From positions 26,454 through 90,453 of the forward strand of contig NZ_CDOI01000090.1 of NCBI RefSeq assembly GCF_000827555.1: a DNA stretch of 64,000 bases, given 5' to 3'. Every line of letters begins with the position of its first letter. Positions within the stretch are counted from its first letter, which is position 1. Below, one piece after another: positions 1-7,214 of the stretch. The notes beneath the pieces are model-generated. The model did not search any database. It was not told where the DNA came from and saw only the letters and a list, made by a program, of their open reading frames with translations. The position numbers were made by a program, and so were the translations under genes. Source of the DNA: Capnocytophaga canis (GTDB lineage: Bacteria; Bacteroidota; Bacteroidia; Flavobacteriales; Flavobacteriaceae).

Positions 1-155
1 TTCACACAGGGATTTACGTACCTCCTATATCTGCTCAAGAACTAAAACAAGCTATCGAACATGCCAAGGCAAGCGGAGCTACAGGAGTTTCATTCTACGA
101 TGGTCCAGATATTTCGGAAGATCAATTAAAAGTAATTCAGGAACTTAGTAGATAA
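1..155 (+). CDS. C-terminal fragment of an unidentified protein
   Basis: An open frame enters from the left edge (codons in phase from base 3) and stops at TAA 153-155, giving the last 50 residues of a protein that starts outside the window. The tail contains an Ala-rich helix followed by GVSFYDGP and a final helix. This resembles the end of a TIM-barrel enzyme such as a family-10-like glycoside hydrolase, but that is only an impression. A strong hairpin terminator follows, so the gene ends its transcription unit here. Reality of the coding frame is likely; function is not assigned. Confidence 0.55.
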   Translation, partial: HTGIYVPPISAQELKQAIEHAKASGATGVSFYDGPDISEDQLKVIQELSR

Positions 156-197
156 GCTATTCTGAATACAAAAATTATATTCAAAGTTTTACATCAT

Positions 198-231
198 AAA
201 CCTCTGAAAAAACAACACTTTCAGAGGTTTT
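198..231. terminator. Bidirectional intrinsic terminator
   Basis: A perfect 12-bp stem (198-209 with 219-230) encloses a 9-nt loop. The stem starts with AAA and ends with TTT, so it can act in both directions. It sits between the convergent partial gene on the left and the SMR gene on the right and can serve both. Confidence 0.8.
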
Positions 232-241
232 AAATTTATTC

Positions 242-571
242 TTAATAATTCGATACGAATTTAAGCCCCACGATGGAACCTATCAACGTAGTAATAAAAA
301 ACAATCTCCAAAAAGAAGCTGGTTCTTTAAAAATTAAAATACCTAATAAAGCTGTCCCTACAGCTCCAATTCCTGTCCAAACAGCATAGGCCGTACCTAA
401 CGGAAGAGTTTGTGTAGCTTTCGTAAGTAAGTACATACTAACAAAAGTACAAGTAGCAAACCCCGCATACCAAGCGTAAGAAACATTCCCTACAGTCATC
501 TTGGCTTTTCCCAAACAAAAAGTGAAAGCCACTTCAAACAACCCCGCAATGACAAGTGTTATCCAATTCAT
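242..571 (-). CDS. sugE: SMR-family efflux protein, SugE/Gdx type
   Basis: A 109-residue protein with four hydrophobic helices, the usual size and topology of small multidrug resistance transporters that work as antiparallel dimers in the inner membrane. Glu13 in the first helix (AGLFEVAF) is the conserved proton/substrate residue. The block GTAYAVWTGIGAVGTA in helix 3 is typical of the SugE/Gdx branch, whose studied members export guanidinium rather than classic drugs. It lies 18 bp downstream of the fsr-like gene on the same strand and ends at the shared terminator, so the two are probably cotranscribed. Family assignment is firm; the substrate is inferred from subfamily resemblance. Confidence 0.88.
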   Translation of the reverse strand: MNWITLVIAGLFEVAFTFCLGKAKMTVGNVSYAWYAGFATCTFVSMYLLTKATQTLPLGTAYAVWTGIGAVGTALLGILIFKEPASFWRLFFITTLIGSIVGLKFVSNY

Positions 572-589
572 TATAAATATTTTAGGTGT

Positions 590-1765
590 TTATCTTTTTA
601 AATTTGGCAAAAAGTACGCTATTAATCCAATCAACGGTAAAAAAGAACATAAGCCATACACGAAGTAAATATCGGTAAGATCTATGACTTTTCCTAACAC
701 AGCCGACGCCAGTCCACCCATTCCGAAAGCAAAACCATAGAAAAACCCTGAAATCATACCGATTTTCTTGGGCAACAATTCTTGTACGTACACTAAAATA
801 GCTGGAAAAGCAGATGAGATAATAATCCCGATAAGTACTATCAAAATAGCTGTCCAAGTTTCATTTGCATACGGAAGCAGAATAGCAAAAGGAGCAGCCC
901 CTAAAATAGAAAACCAAATCACAAATTTACGCCCAACTTTATCACCAAAAATTCCTCCGAGTAAGGTACCCAAAGCGGCAGCACCCAAAAAGTAAAACAA
1001 ATACATTTGAGCCTGTACTTCGGAGACTCCAAACTTCTGAATGACATAAAATTGGAAATAATTCGTAATCCCAGCGGTATAAAAATATTTTGAAAATATA
1101 AGTACCATCAAAATTACTACCGACATATTTATCTGAAAAGGAGTTAAATTAGGTAGAACTACTTCCTTTTTCTTAGTCTTCCGATGTATCTTTAGTACAT
1201 TACTTCGCCATTTCCCAACAAAAGCTAAAATGATGATGGCAATAAAAGCGAAAACCAAAAACCAAAGGCTATAAATTCTTCCATTGGGAATAATAATCAA
1301 AGCTATGAGCAAAGGTGCAATAGCGGTTCCTGAATTCCCTCCTAATTGAAAGATGGACTGTGCTAAACTACGTTTTCCTCCCGAAGCTAAGAAGGCCACT
1401 CTCGATGATTCAGGGTGAAATATAGAAGATCCTGTTCCTACCAACAAAACTGCGACCAACACCCAAGCATAGCTAGATGAGTAAGCTAAAGTAATAATTC
1501 CCAAGGCAGTGATAAACATTCCGAAAACCTGTGCATAGGGCATAGGGCGTTTGTCAATGTAATTGCCTACTAAGGGTTGAAAAATGGAAGCCGAGATTTG
1601 ATAACAAAATGTAATGATCCCTATTTGGGTCATTGTCAAACCGAATTCTTGTTTCAATTGCGGATAACTTGCGGTGATAACCGCCTGAAGTAAATCATTG
1701 AGCATATGAGCTATTGCAATTGCAAAAAGAATGGAGTAGACAGTTTTAGGTCTTGTTTGTTCCAT
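590..1765 (-). CDS. fsr: MFS transporter, fosmidomycin-resistance (Fsr) type
   Basis: A 391-residue, roughly 12-helix major facilitator superfamily permease. Blocks such as HMLNDL in helix 1, QIGIITF, SIFQPLVG and GTGSSIFHPESSR are characteristic of the Fsr/YnfM-like family, which pumps fosmidomycin and related compounds out with protons. I place the start at the ATG at 1763-1765 (MEQTRPK). A longer open frame reaches 1858, but its extra 31 residues would be encoded by the tRNA-Leu gene and its trailer, so they are not real. It probably shares the tRNA promoter and is followed by the SMR gene, forming a small efflux unit. The actual substrate is unknown. Confidence 0.85.
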   Translation of the reverse strand: MEQTRPKTVYSILFAIAIAHMLNDLLQAVITASYPQLKQEFGLTMTQIGIITFCYQISASIFQPLVGNYIDKRPMPYAQVFGMFITALGIITLAYSSSYAWVLVAVLLVGTGSSIFHPESSRVAFLASGGKRSLAQSIFQLGGNSGTAIAPLLIALIIIPNGRIYSLWFLVFAFIAIIILAFVGKWRSNVLKIHRKTKKKEVVLPNLTPFQINMSVVILMVLIFSKYFYTAGITNYFQFYVIQKFGVSEVQAQMYLFYFLGAAALGTLLGGIFGDKVGRKFVIWFSILGAAPFAILLPYANETWTAILIVLIGIIISSAFPAILVYVQELLPKKIGMISGFFYGFAFGMGGLASAVLGKVIDLTDIYFVYGLCSFLPLIGLIAYFLPNLKR

Positions 1766-1819
1766 AAATACATTAAAATAAAAAACCTTAACTTGTTGGT
1801 AAGTTAAGGTTTTAGGTTG

Positions 1820-1901
1820 TGCGGGTGAAGGGACTCGAACCCCCACGCCGTGAAGCACCAGATCCTAAGTCTGGCGTGTCTACCAATTTCACCACACCCG
1901 C
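1820..1901 (-). tRNA. tRNA-Leu (anticodon UAG)
   Basis: Reading the minus strand from 1901, an 82-nt cloverleaf can be drawn. The acceptor arm GCGGGTG pairs with CACCCGC and is followed by discriminator A. The anticodon stem CCAGA/TCTGG holds loop CTTAGGA with anticodon TAG. A variable arm and the T arm (GGGGGTTCGAGTCCC) follow. The long variable arm and 82-nt length fit a class II leucine tRNA reading CUN codons. No CCA end is encoded; the bases after the discriminator are CAA. A good promoter lies just upstream. Confidence 0.96.
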
Positions 1902-1920
1902 AAGTGGTGTTTTGCGGTTG

Positions 1921-1951
1921 CAAATATACGTATTTTTTTTATAACACCAAA
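1921..1951 (-). promoter_or_regulatory. Bacteroidota sigma-A promoter for tRNA-Leu (and fsr-sugE)
   Basis: On the minus strand TTTG (1951-1948), 19 nt, then TATATTTG (1928-1921) matches the Bacteroidota consensus exactly. It predicts initiation around 1914, about 13 nt before the tRNA 5' end. Because only 54 bp separate the tRNA from the fsr start, the same transcript may continue into the efflux genes. Confidence 0.8.
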
Positions 1952-2078
1952 TTTTATTTAAAAAAGATTTTTAATTTCTAAAAAATTACGCGTTTTACCA
2001 TCCTCCAACCCCATTCTTAACCAGAATTTTGTTTAATATTTTCCCTTCAATTAGCTTCTCTATTTTTTATTTTTTTTA

Positions 2079-2086
2079 TAAATTTG
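2079..2086 (+). promoter_or_regulatory. -7 box (TAAATTTG) of the phosphate transporter gene
   Basis: A TAnnTTTG element lies 20 bp before the PiT start codon, so the leader would be very short. No good TTTG is seen 19-21 nt upstream; the -33 region is T-rich only. Confidence 0.5.
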
Positions 2087-2105
2087 CGAGTTGATAATAT
2101 AAAAT

Positions 2106-3152
2106 ATGGCTCCAATATACAACCAATTATTAATTCCTTACATAATTGCGATGGCGTTGGCTATTACGATGGGAGGAAGTGGAACAGCTCCTGCATTTTC
2201 TGCAAGTTACGGAGCCAATGTGATTCGTAAAAGCTTGATTCCAGGTATATTTGGTATAGCAGTATTTTTGGGAGCTTTCATCGCGGGAAAGAATACGGCA
2301 AGTACTATGGGAGGTGGTATTCTTGATGCAAACTATATGACCTTTGTAGTAGTTTCAATCGCTTTGTTTTCAGTGGCTATCACATTGTTAGTCTCCAACA
2401 TTTTAGGAATTCCTCAATCAACAAGTCAAGCTGCCGTTCTTTCAATCGCTGCACCTGCATTCTACTTCGGAAAGTTAGACACCGTTAAATTGTTTGCTGA
2501 AATTATTCCATCATGGTTTGTACTTCCCATCATAGCTTATTTCTTGTCGTACTTAGCAGGAAAATACATCTACAAACCTATGCGAAGACGTGGTTTGACC
2601 ATGCTCAGAGCTCAAAATGAGAATTTAAGACCCGTTTGGAGTACTATTTTAATTTTAATGTCGGTATATGTGTCCTTCGCCATCGGATCAAACAACGTGG
2701 CTAATGCTGCAGGGCCTATTTCAACAATGACTATCAACGAATTAGGACTAAAAACAGAAAGTGACTTTACTGTAATACTGATGTTGTCGGCGTTGATTAT
2801 TGCACCTTGCTTTGGTATCGGAAGCTCCCTATTCGGTCATAAAATCGTTAAAAACACAGGCAAAGAAATCATCTTATTCGGAAAGTTTGAAGCTGTAATC
2901 ATTGCATTTATTTCAGGAAGTCTACTCTTATTAGCCTCTTTAGTTAAAGGAATTCCAACTTCCTTAGTTCAAATGAATGTAGCAGCAATTTTAGGTATTG
3001 GCGTGGCAAAAATGGGAGCTAAAAATATCTTCCGTAAGTCACAAGTGAAACGCTTTTTCACTATGTGGATGATTGCCCCCACAATCTGTTTCTTCCTTTC
3101 TTTACTTTTAATCTATTTAGCAGATATATATGGATTCATTCTGCTACATTGA
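2106..3152 (+). CDS. pit: Inorganic phosphate transporter, PiT family
   Basis: A 348-residue membrane protein built from two related halves, as in PiT low-affinity phosphate:cation symporters. The second-half signature GSNNVANAAGP matches the family motif (G-x-N-D/N-V-A-N-A-x-GP). The first-half copy is degenerate (GSGTAPAFSASYGANV). About ten hydrophobic helices are visible. The length is near the lower end for the family and lacks a long cytoplasmic loop. No PhoU-like partner gene lies next to it, and the next genes downstream belong to a putative defence island. Family assignment is firm; phosphate rather than sulfate or another anion is inferred from the family. Confidence 0.85.
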   Translation: MAPIYNQLLIPYIIAMALAITMGGSGTAPAFSASYGANVIRKSLIPGIFGIAVFLGAFIAGKNTASTMGGGILDANYMTFVVVSIALFSVAITLLVSNILGIPQSTSQAAVLSIAAPAFYFGKLDTVKLFAEIIPSWFVLPIIAYFLSYLAGKYIYKPMRRRGLTMLRAQNENLRPVWSTILILMSVYVSFAIGSNNVANAAGPISTMTINELGLKTESDFTVILMLSALIIAPCFGIGSSLFGHKIVKNTGKEIILFGKFEAVIIAFISGSLLLLASLVKGIPTSLVQMNVAAILGIGVAKMGAKNIFRKSQVKRFFTMWMIAPTICFFLSLLLIYLADIYGFILLH

Positions 3153-3342
3153 TATATACAAAAAGTAATGTATTACTAAAAATATAATACGATAAATGTA
3201 CTGATGATAAATTACATGCAAAATAGAGAACACGGATAAAAGATTACTCTCAGACTAATGAATAAAACATTCGCCTAATATCCTTAATCGATTTTTAATC
3301 AAAGTAATAGTCTATATACTTACAAATAAACAATCCTATGTT

Positions 3343-4317
3343 ATGGCAACCAATAAAAATGCACAGTTGCGCTATAAAATCTTAGATGAGTGCTTTTCAA
3401 ATAGATATAAAAATTTTTTTATAGAAGATTTAATACATATTTGTTCAGAAAGAATATCTGAACATTTAGGTAAAGAAGTCAGTGTATCAAGAAGACAATT
3501 GCTTGATGATATCAAATTTATGGAAAGTTCCGATGGATATGAAGCTCCTATTGAACACATTAGAGAAGGTAGAAAAGTTTTTTATAGGTACGAAAATCCT
3601 AATTTTTCGATACGAAACAGACCTTTTAATCAAGAAGAATCGGAAAGTTTAAGCGGTGCAATGGAAATTCTTTCTCGTATAGGATTAAATTGGTTGGAAC
3701 CTTTACAGCTGAAATTACAGTCTATCATAAGTTTTAAGCAAGAGAAAATAATTGATTTTGAAGAAAATAAATTTCTAAAAGGGCTTGATTTTTTAAATCC
3801 GCTATACCATTACATTATTAATAAACAGAGTTTATTAATTCACTACAAACCTTTTGTTGAAGATGAAAAAGAATTTTTGATTTCTCCTTATTACCTCAAA
3901 CAATATAATAACCGATGGTTTTTATTAGGACAAAATCATACGGAAAATTATCTACAAGTGATAGCTTTGGACAGAATTATAAATTTGGAACAAACAAAAG
4001 AACACTATATTGAACATTCTATTGATTTCGATGAGTATTTTGATGAAATTGTGGGAGTTACTCATATAAAAGGGAATGAAATAGAACAAGTAAAAATAGA
4101 ATTATCAAAAAACATAATTCCTTATGTGATGTCCAAACCTCTGCACGGTTCACAAAAAATTAAGGGGAATATACTTACCTTTGAGGTACGATTAAATTAT
4201 GAATTAGAAAACCTAATTTTATCGTATGGAGAAAGCATGAAGGTTTTAGCTCCTGAAACCCTGAAAAATAGAATTTTACATCGATTAGAATCATCTTTAA
4301 ACCAATATTCTGAATAA
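3343..4317 (+). CDS. WYL-domain transcriptional regulator
   Basis: A 324-residue protein. Residues 1-90 look like a winged helix-turn-helix (SVSRRQLLDDIKFM is the likely recognition helix). Residues about 155-215 form a WYL domain, with the core ISPYYLKQYNNRWFLLG. The C-terminal 70 residues fit the WCX extension. WYL regulators such as BrxR and CapW sit next to phage-defence genes and repress them until a ligand, thought to be nucleic acid, is sensed. Here it is the first gene before the retron RNA and reverse transcriptase on the same strand, separated by the retron RNA region. Control of the island is an inference from position. Confidence 0.85.
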   Translation: MATNKNAQLRYKILDECFSNRYKNFFIEDLIHICSERISEHLGKEVSVSRRQLLDDIKFMESSDGYEAPIEHIREGRKVFYRYENPNFSIRNRPFNQEESESLSGAMEILSRIGLNWLEPLQLKLQSIISFKQEKIIDFEENKFLKGLDFLNPLYHYIINKQSLLIHYKPFVEDEKEFLISPYYLKQYNNRWFLLGQNHTENYLQVIALDRIINLEQTKEHYIEHSIDFDEYFDEIVGVTHIKGNEIEQVKIELSKNIIPYVMSKPLHGSQKIKGNILTFEVRLNYELENLILSYGESMKVLAPETLKNRILHRLESSLNQYSE

Positions 4318-4356
4318 AAATTACAATCAATGCAGTTAAATCGCACAAGTGCATTA

Positions 4357-4364
4357 TATCTTTG
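4357..4364 (+). promoter_or_regulatory. -7 box (TATCTTTG) for the retron transcript
   Basis: A TAnnTTTG box sits 21 nt upstream of the a1 repeat and predicts a start near 4371, about 15 nt before the msr. The -33 region is weak. A short inverted repeat (GCAC-AA-GTGC, 4343-4352) lies just upstream of the box, and TGCAGT occurs twice 32 bp apart (4331 and 4363). Either could be an operator for the WYL regulator, but this is speculation. Confidence 0.5.
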
Positions 4365-4385
4365 CAGTGTAAAAAATAAAAAAGT

Positions 4386-4401
4386 TCTTTGAAATACCTA
4401 T
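4386..4401 (+). repeat. Retron a1 arm
   Basis: The left arm (TCTTTGAAATACCTAT) pairs with 4684-4699. It lies about 15 nt after the predicted transcription start. Confidence 0.8.
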
Positions 4402-4683
4402 GAAAATATTGATTCGTTAGTTTTTAGGTTTCCTTTAAATTAACGTGATTGCTGGATTAAGCAATTAATCAGATCGGCAATTGGCTCGGCTCGCAACCGA
4501 GTAAAACAATGTTATCTTAAAAATTGTTTTTAGCTTTCAAAAGAGAAATATAATTTATTAATGGTATATGATGATTATTTTCTTTAAGCATAAAGTTTAA
4601 TATAACATTTAACCTTTAATTAAATTTACAGAGGTTCATCCCATATTTTACTTTCACTAATACAAGGAAAGAAGAATAAAGTA

Positions 4684-4699
4684 ATAGGTATTTCAAGGA
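4684..4699 (+). repeat. Retron a2 arm
   Basis: The right arm (ATAGGTATTTCAAGGA) is complementary to a1 with one G-U wobble. It ends 20 nt before the RT start codon, the usual arrangement in retrons. Confidence 0.8.
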
Positions 4700-4719
4700 T
4701 TTTTTAAAACATTGGAGTT

Positions 4720-5901
4720 ATGAAAACGCTAACAACAGAGGAAAAACAAGAGCTTAAAAACCGGTTTGAGAACATCTTATCGATAGATGATTTGGTTGAG
4801 GTTATCAACTATGTGTATCAGGAGTTGTTAGCAGGTAACGAAATCAGCAAAGACGATGTTTTGTCCAATGCCGATTTGTCTAACAAAAGATACCATACTT
4901 TTTCTATCAGAAAGAAAACAGGAGGTGAACGCGTAATTAACAGACCTATGGGTGCATTGGGAATGATGCAAAAAGCCTTGAGTGTTATTTTTACAATTTG
5001 CATGAAAATACACCCAAAAGCAATGGGGTTTACAGAAGGAAAATCAGTGGTTACCAACGCCCAATTGCACATAGGAAAAAATTATGTGTATAATATTGAT
5101 TTAAAGGATTTTTTTCATTCGTTTAAAAAATGGCAGATCAAAAGGATTTTTACTCAAACTCCATTTCAGCTTCCCGAAGAAATTGCAAATTATTTAGCAA
5201 GTCTTTGCGTACATACAATAGACATTGATGGCAAAAAAGAACAAGTTTTACCACAAGGTGCACCGACTTCTCCTATTTTGACCAATATTCTTTGTAAGAA
5301 AATGGACATTGCTTTGGATAAATTAGCAAAAAAATATAAGGCTACTTATTCAAGATATGCCGATGATATTACATTTTCTTCTAATAAATCGGTGTTTAAT
5401 AATCCAATTTTTCTACAAGAATTGGAAGCGATTATTCATAAAAATAAATTGCAAATCAATCCTAAAAAAACAAGGCTGCAAAAGAAAACAAACCGACAAG
5501 AAGTTACAGGCATTACCGTGAATGAAAAACTCAACACCACACGCAAGTACGTGAAGCAAATTCGTATGTGGCTCTATTTGATTGAAAAATACGGAGCAAA
5601 AAAGGCGGAAACCATTTTCCGAAAGGATTATATAAAGGAAAAAGGACACATCAAATACAATCAAAACCCAATGTTTTCAGTCATTGGAGGGAAACTCCTA
5701 TACCTAAAAATGGTAAAAAGTCAGGAGGATAGTACTTATCAAAAATTAGCCCAACGATTCGACAAAATTTGTGGATTTAATGTTGATGCTATTTTAGATG
5801 TTTGGGAAAAAGAAGGTAAAGAAAAAGCTATGGAAGTTTTTGAAGCAACAAAAAGTGAAAAATGGAAAAAAATCCAAAATATTAGGAGCTTCTATTTTTG
5901 A
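4720..5901 (+). CDS. Retron-type reverse transcriptase
   Basis: A 393-residue reverse transcriptase that would copy the msd part of the upstream RNA into msDNA. Visible motifs are region X NAQLH (113-117, retron NAxxH), motif A NIDLKDFF (metal Asp127), QGAPTSP (179-185), the catalytic YADD (213-216) and region Y VTG (262-264). NAxxH plus VTG separates retron enzymes from group II intron and most other defence RTs. The C-terminal part (about 280-393) is the basic thumb thought to bind the msr. Odd: the frame stops at TGA 5899-5901 but stays open for another 17 codons (acidic, FDDDELSEMILDKDIL) to TGA 5953-5955, which overlaps the next ATG as ATGA. The protein may be truncated or read through. 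Confidence 0.93.
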   Translation: MKTLTTEEKQELKNRFENILSIDDLVEVINYVYQELLAGNEISKDDVLSNADLSNKRYHTFSIRKKTGGERVINRPMGALGMMQKALSVIFTICMKIHPKAMGFTEGKSVVTNAQLHIGKNYVYNIDLKDFFHSFKKWQIKRIFTQTPFQLPEEIANYLASLCVHTIDIDGKKEQVLPQGAPTSPILTNILCKKMDIALDKLAKKYKATYSRYADDITFSSNKSVFNNPIFLQELEAIIHKNKLQINPKKTRLQKKTNRQEVTGITVNEKLNTTRKYVKQIRMWLYLIEKYGAKKAETIFRKDYIKEKGHIKYNQNPMFSVIGGKLLYLKMVKSQEDSTYQKLAQRFDKICGFNVDAILDVWEKEGKEKAMEVFEATKSEKWKKIQNIRSFYF

Positions 5902-5951
5902 ACTTTCGATGATGACGAACTATCAGAAATGATTTTAGATAAAGACATATT

Positions 5952-7214
5952 ATGAATGATTTTGTAACAGAATTTTTAAAGATAGGCAATTTTAGCTCTC
6001 GTCAAAAAGACAAGATGATTGAGTTGATAGCAAAAGATTTAACTAAACAAAAGGTTGGCGAAACAACAGAAAATGTACCGGTGTCTGTTATTGAGCCTGA
6101 TGAAAAATCTGACAAGTCAAAAGATAAAGATTATTTAGGTGAAACCTTCAAAGATTATAATAATCCATTTGGAGAGAAATCGTTATCCAAGTTTTTACTT
6201 GCTTATAACCAAGACCCTTTGTTAAAATACACTTGGCATTCCATTGATTCAGAAACAATAGACTATAAAGATGAAATACTCGCAGTTAAGGAATATATAA
6301 AGAAATTAAGTGGCTCATCTGAATATTCCGTACGAGAACATCAAAGACTATTATTGGAAAAATTTGAAATTTTAAACAACAAATATTACGCTGATTCTCA
6401 AGCAAAAACACTATTAAAAGTGTATCTATCGGGTACGAACTTCAAAGAAGAAAAAAAGGAATGGAGCTCCAATAGAATTGACATCAATTGGGCGAGTGAG
6501 CAATTATTAAAATGGTCAGATGAAAATCCTGATTGTGTTCCTAATGCAAGCGGAGAATTAAAACAGCAGCAAAATGGAAAAATTTTCAAACTACCTAAGC
6601 AATTCAATTCGTATATGAATGGAAAAAGAGTTCGGGATTTTTCCGAACTCATCATTCACTGTAAAAATCTATTTCATATAAGGACTGATAACTCTTTAAA
6701 AAGTATTTTAGAATATAATATTGCTAATAACGAAAATTGGAAAACAAACTTTGATTTTCAATTTAAAAATTTTGCAGAAAATATTGTTTTATTTACTGAT
6801 GTTGATAAGTTGGTTCAATTTTTTAGAGAATATATCAATTCAATAGAGACCTATTTTTCTGAAGAATACAAAACCGAACAAAAACAAAAAATAATTTTAT
6901 CCTTCATAGAAGAAACGGGAGGCTTTGTTTATTTTACGATTCATCACATTCATCCCGAAAAGCCTTTCTATGGAAAAAGCTCTGAAAGTACGATTGATAG
7001 AAGAGGAAATACATTGACTAGTATGATAAAAAAAATCAACGGGATATGTGAATTGTACCTCGAAAGTGATTTTGAAAACGAAACAAGTTATAGAATTAAT
7101 CTTTGGAATGGAGAATGGAATGATGGAGCAAAAAAATATACTCCAAAGCTGATGAAAAAAGAAAAAATAGAAAAAGTAAACGGTGTTAAACATATTTTAA
7201 AATTCAAACGATGA
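5952..7214 (+). CDS. Retron-linked protein, possible degenerate GHKL (histidine-kinase-like) ATPase
   Basis: A 420-residue soluble protein that I do not recognise outright. Residues 1-75 are charged and look flexible. From about 270 the order of elements resembles a GHKL ATPase: DVDKLVQFFREYINSIE in the place of the N-box helix, a beta strand VYFTIHHI where a D-x-G-x-G strand would lie, then RGNTLTSMIKKI and a closing hairpin ESDFENETSYRINLW. The key ATP-binding Asn and Asp-x-Gly residues are not clearly present, so it may be inactive. It starts within the ATGA end of the extended RT frame and overlaps the next gene by ATGA, so the three are translationally coupled. Pairing with a receiver protein supports a two-component-like reading. 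That part is inference. Confidence 0.6.
   Translation: MNDFVTEFLKIGNFSSRQKDKMIELIAKDLTKQKVGETTENVPVSVIEPDEKSDKSKDKDYLGETFKDYNNPFGEKSLSKFLLAYNQDPLLKYTWHSIDSETIDYKDEILAVKEYIKKLSGSSEYSVREHQRLLLEKFEILNNKYYADSQAKTLLKVYLSGTNFKEEKKEWSSNRIDINWASEQLLKWSDENPDCVPNASGELKQQQNGKIFKLPKQFNSYMNGKRVRDFSELIIHCKNLFHIRTDNSLKSILEYNIANNENWKTNFDFQFKNFAENIVLFTDVDKLVQFFREYINSIETYFSEEYKTEQKQKIILSFIEETGGFVYFTIHHIHPEKPFYGKSSESTIDRRGNTLTSMIKKINGICELYLESDFENETSYRINLWNGEWNDGAKKYTPKLMKKEKIEKVNGVKHILKFKR

Larger units (their letters stand above)
4386..4699 (+). ncRNA. Retron msr-msd RNA (template/primer for msDNA)
   Basis: The region upstream of the reverse transcriptase is folded and closed by a 16-nt inverted repeat, 4386-4401 with 4684-4699 (15 Watson-Crick pairs and one G-U), as expected for retron a1/a2. 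Inside it, in order, are hairpins at 4415-4445 (CGTTA/TAACG), 4448-4465 (ATTGCT/AGCAAT), 4485-4501 (CTCGG/CCGAG) and 4503-4530 (AAAACAAT/ATTGTTTT), which would form the msr. A long imperfect hairpin follows at about 4550-4628, with tip CTTTA-AGCA-TAAAG centred near 4588, a good msd candidate. The RT start codon is 20 nt after a2. The branching G cannot be named from sequence; G4420 is one candidate. At 314 nt it is somewhat long for a retron RNA. Boundaries are inferred from pairing. Confidence 0.8.

Noticed and set aside
582..857. Overlapping minus-strand frame inside fsr
   Set aside because: It lies in another frame of a clear MFS gene and has no family features.
1766..1858. N-terminal extension of the fsr frame
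   Set aside because: It is encoded by the tRNA-Leu gene and its trailer; the family-like start is the ATG at 1765.
3153..3342. Integration junction (att site) at the left end of the island
   Set aside because: No direct repeat shared with 12974-13143 and no tRNA end was found.
4720..5901. Group II intron or DGR reverse transcriptase
   Set aside because: There is no maturase or endonuclease domain, no intron RNA and no template/variable repeats, while NAxxH and VTG favour a retron.
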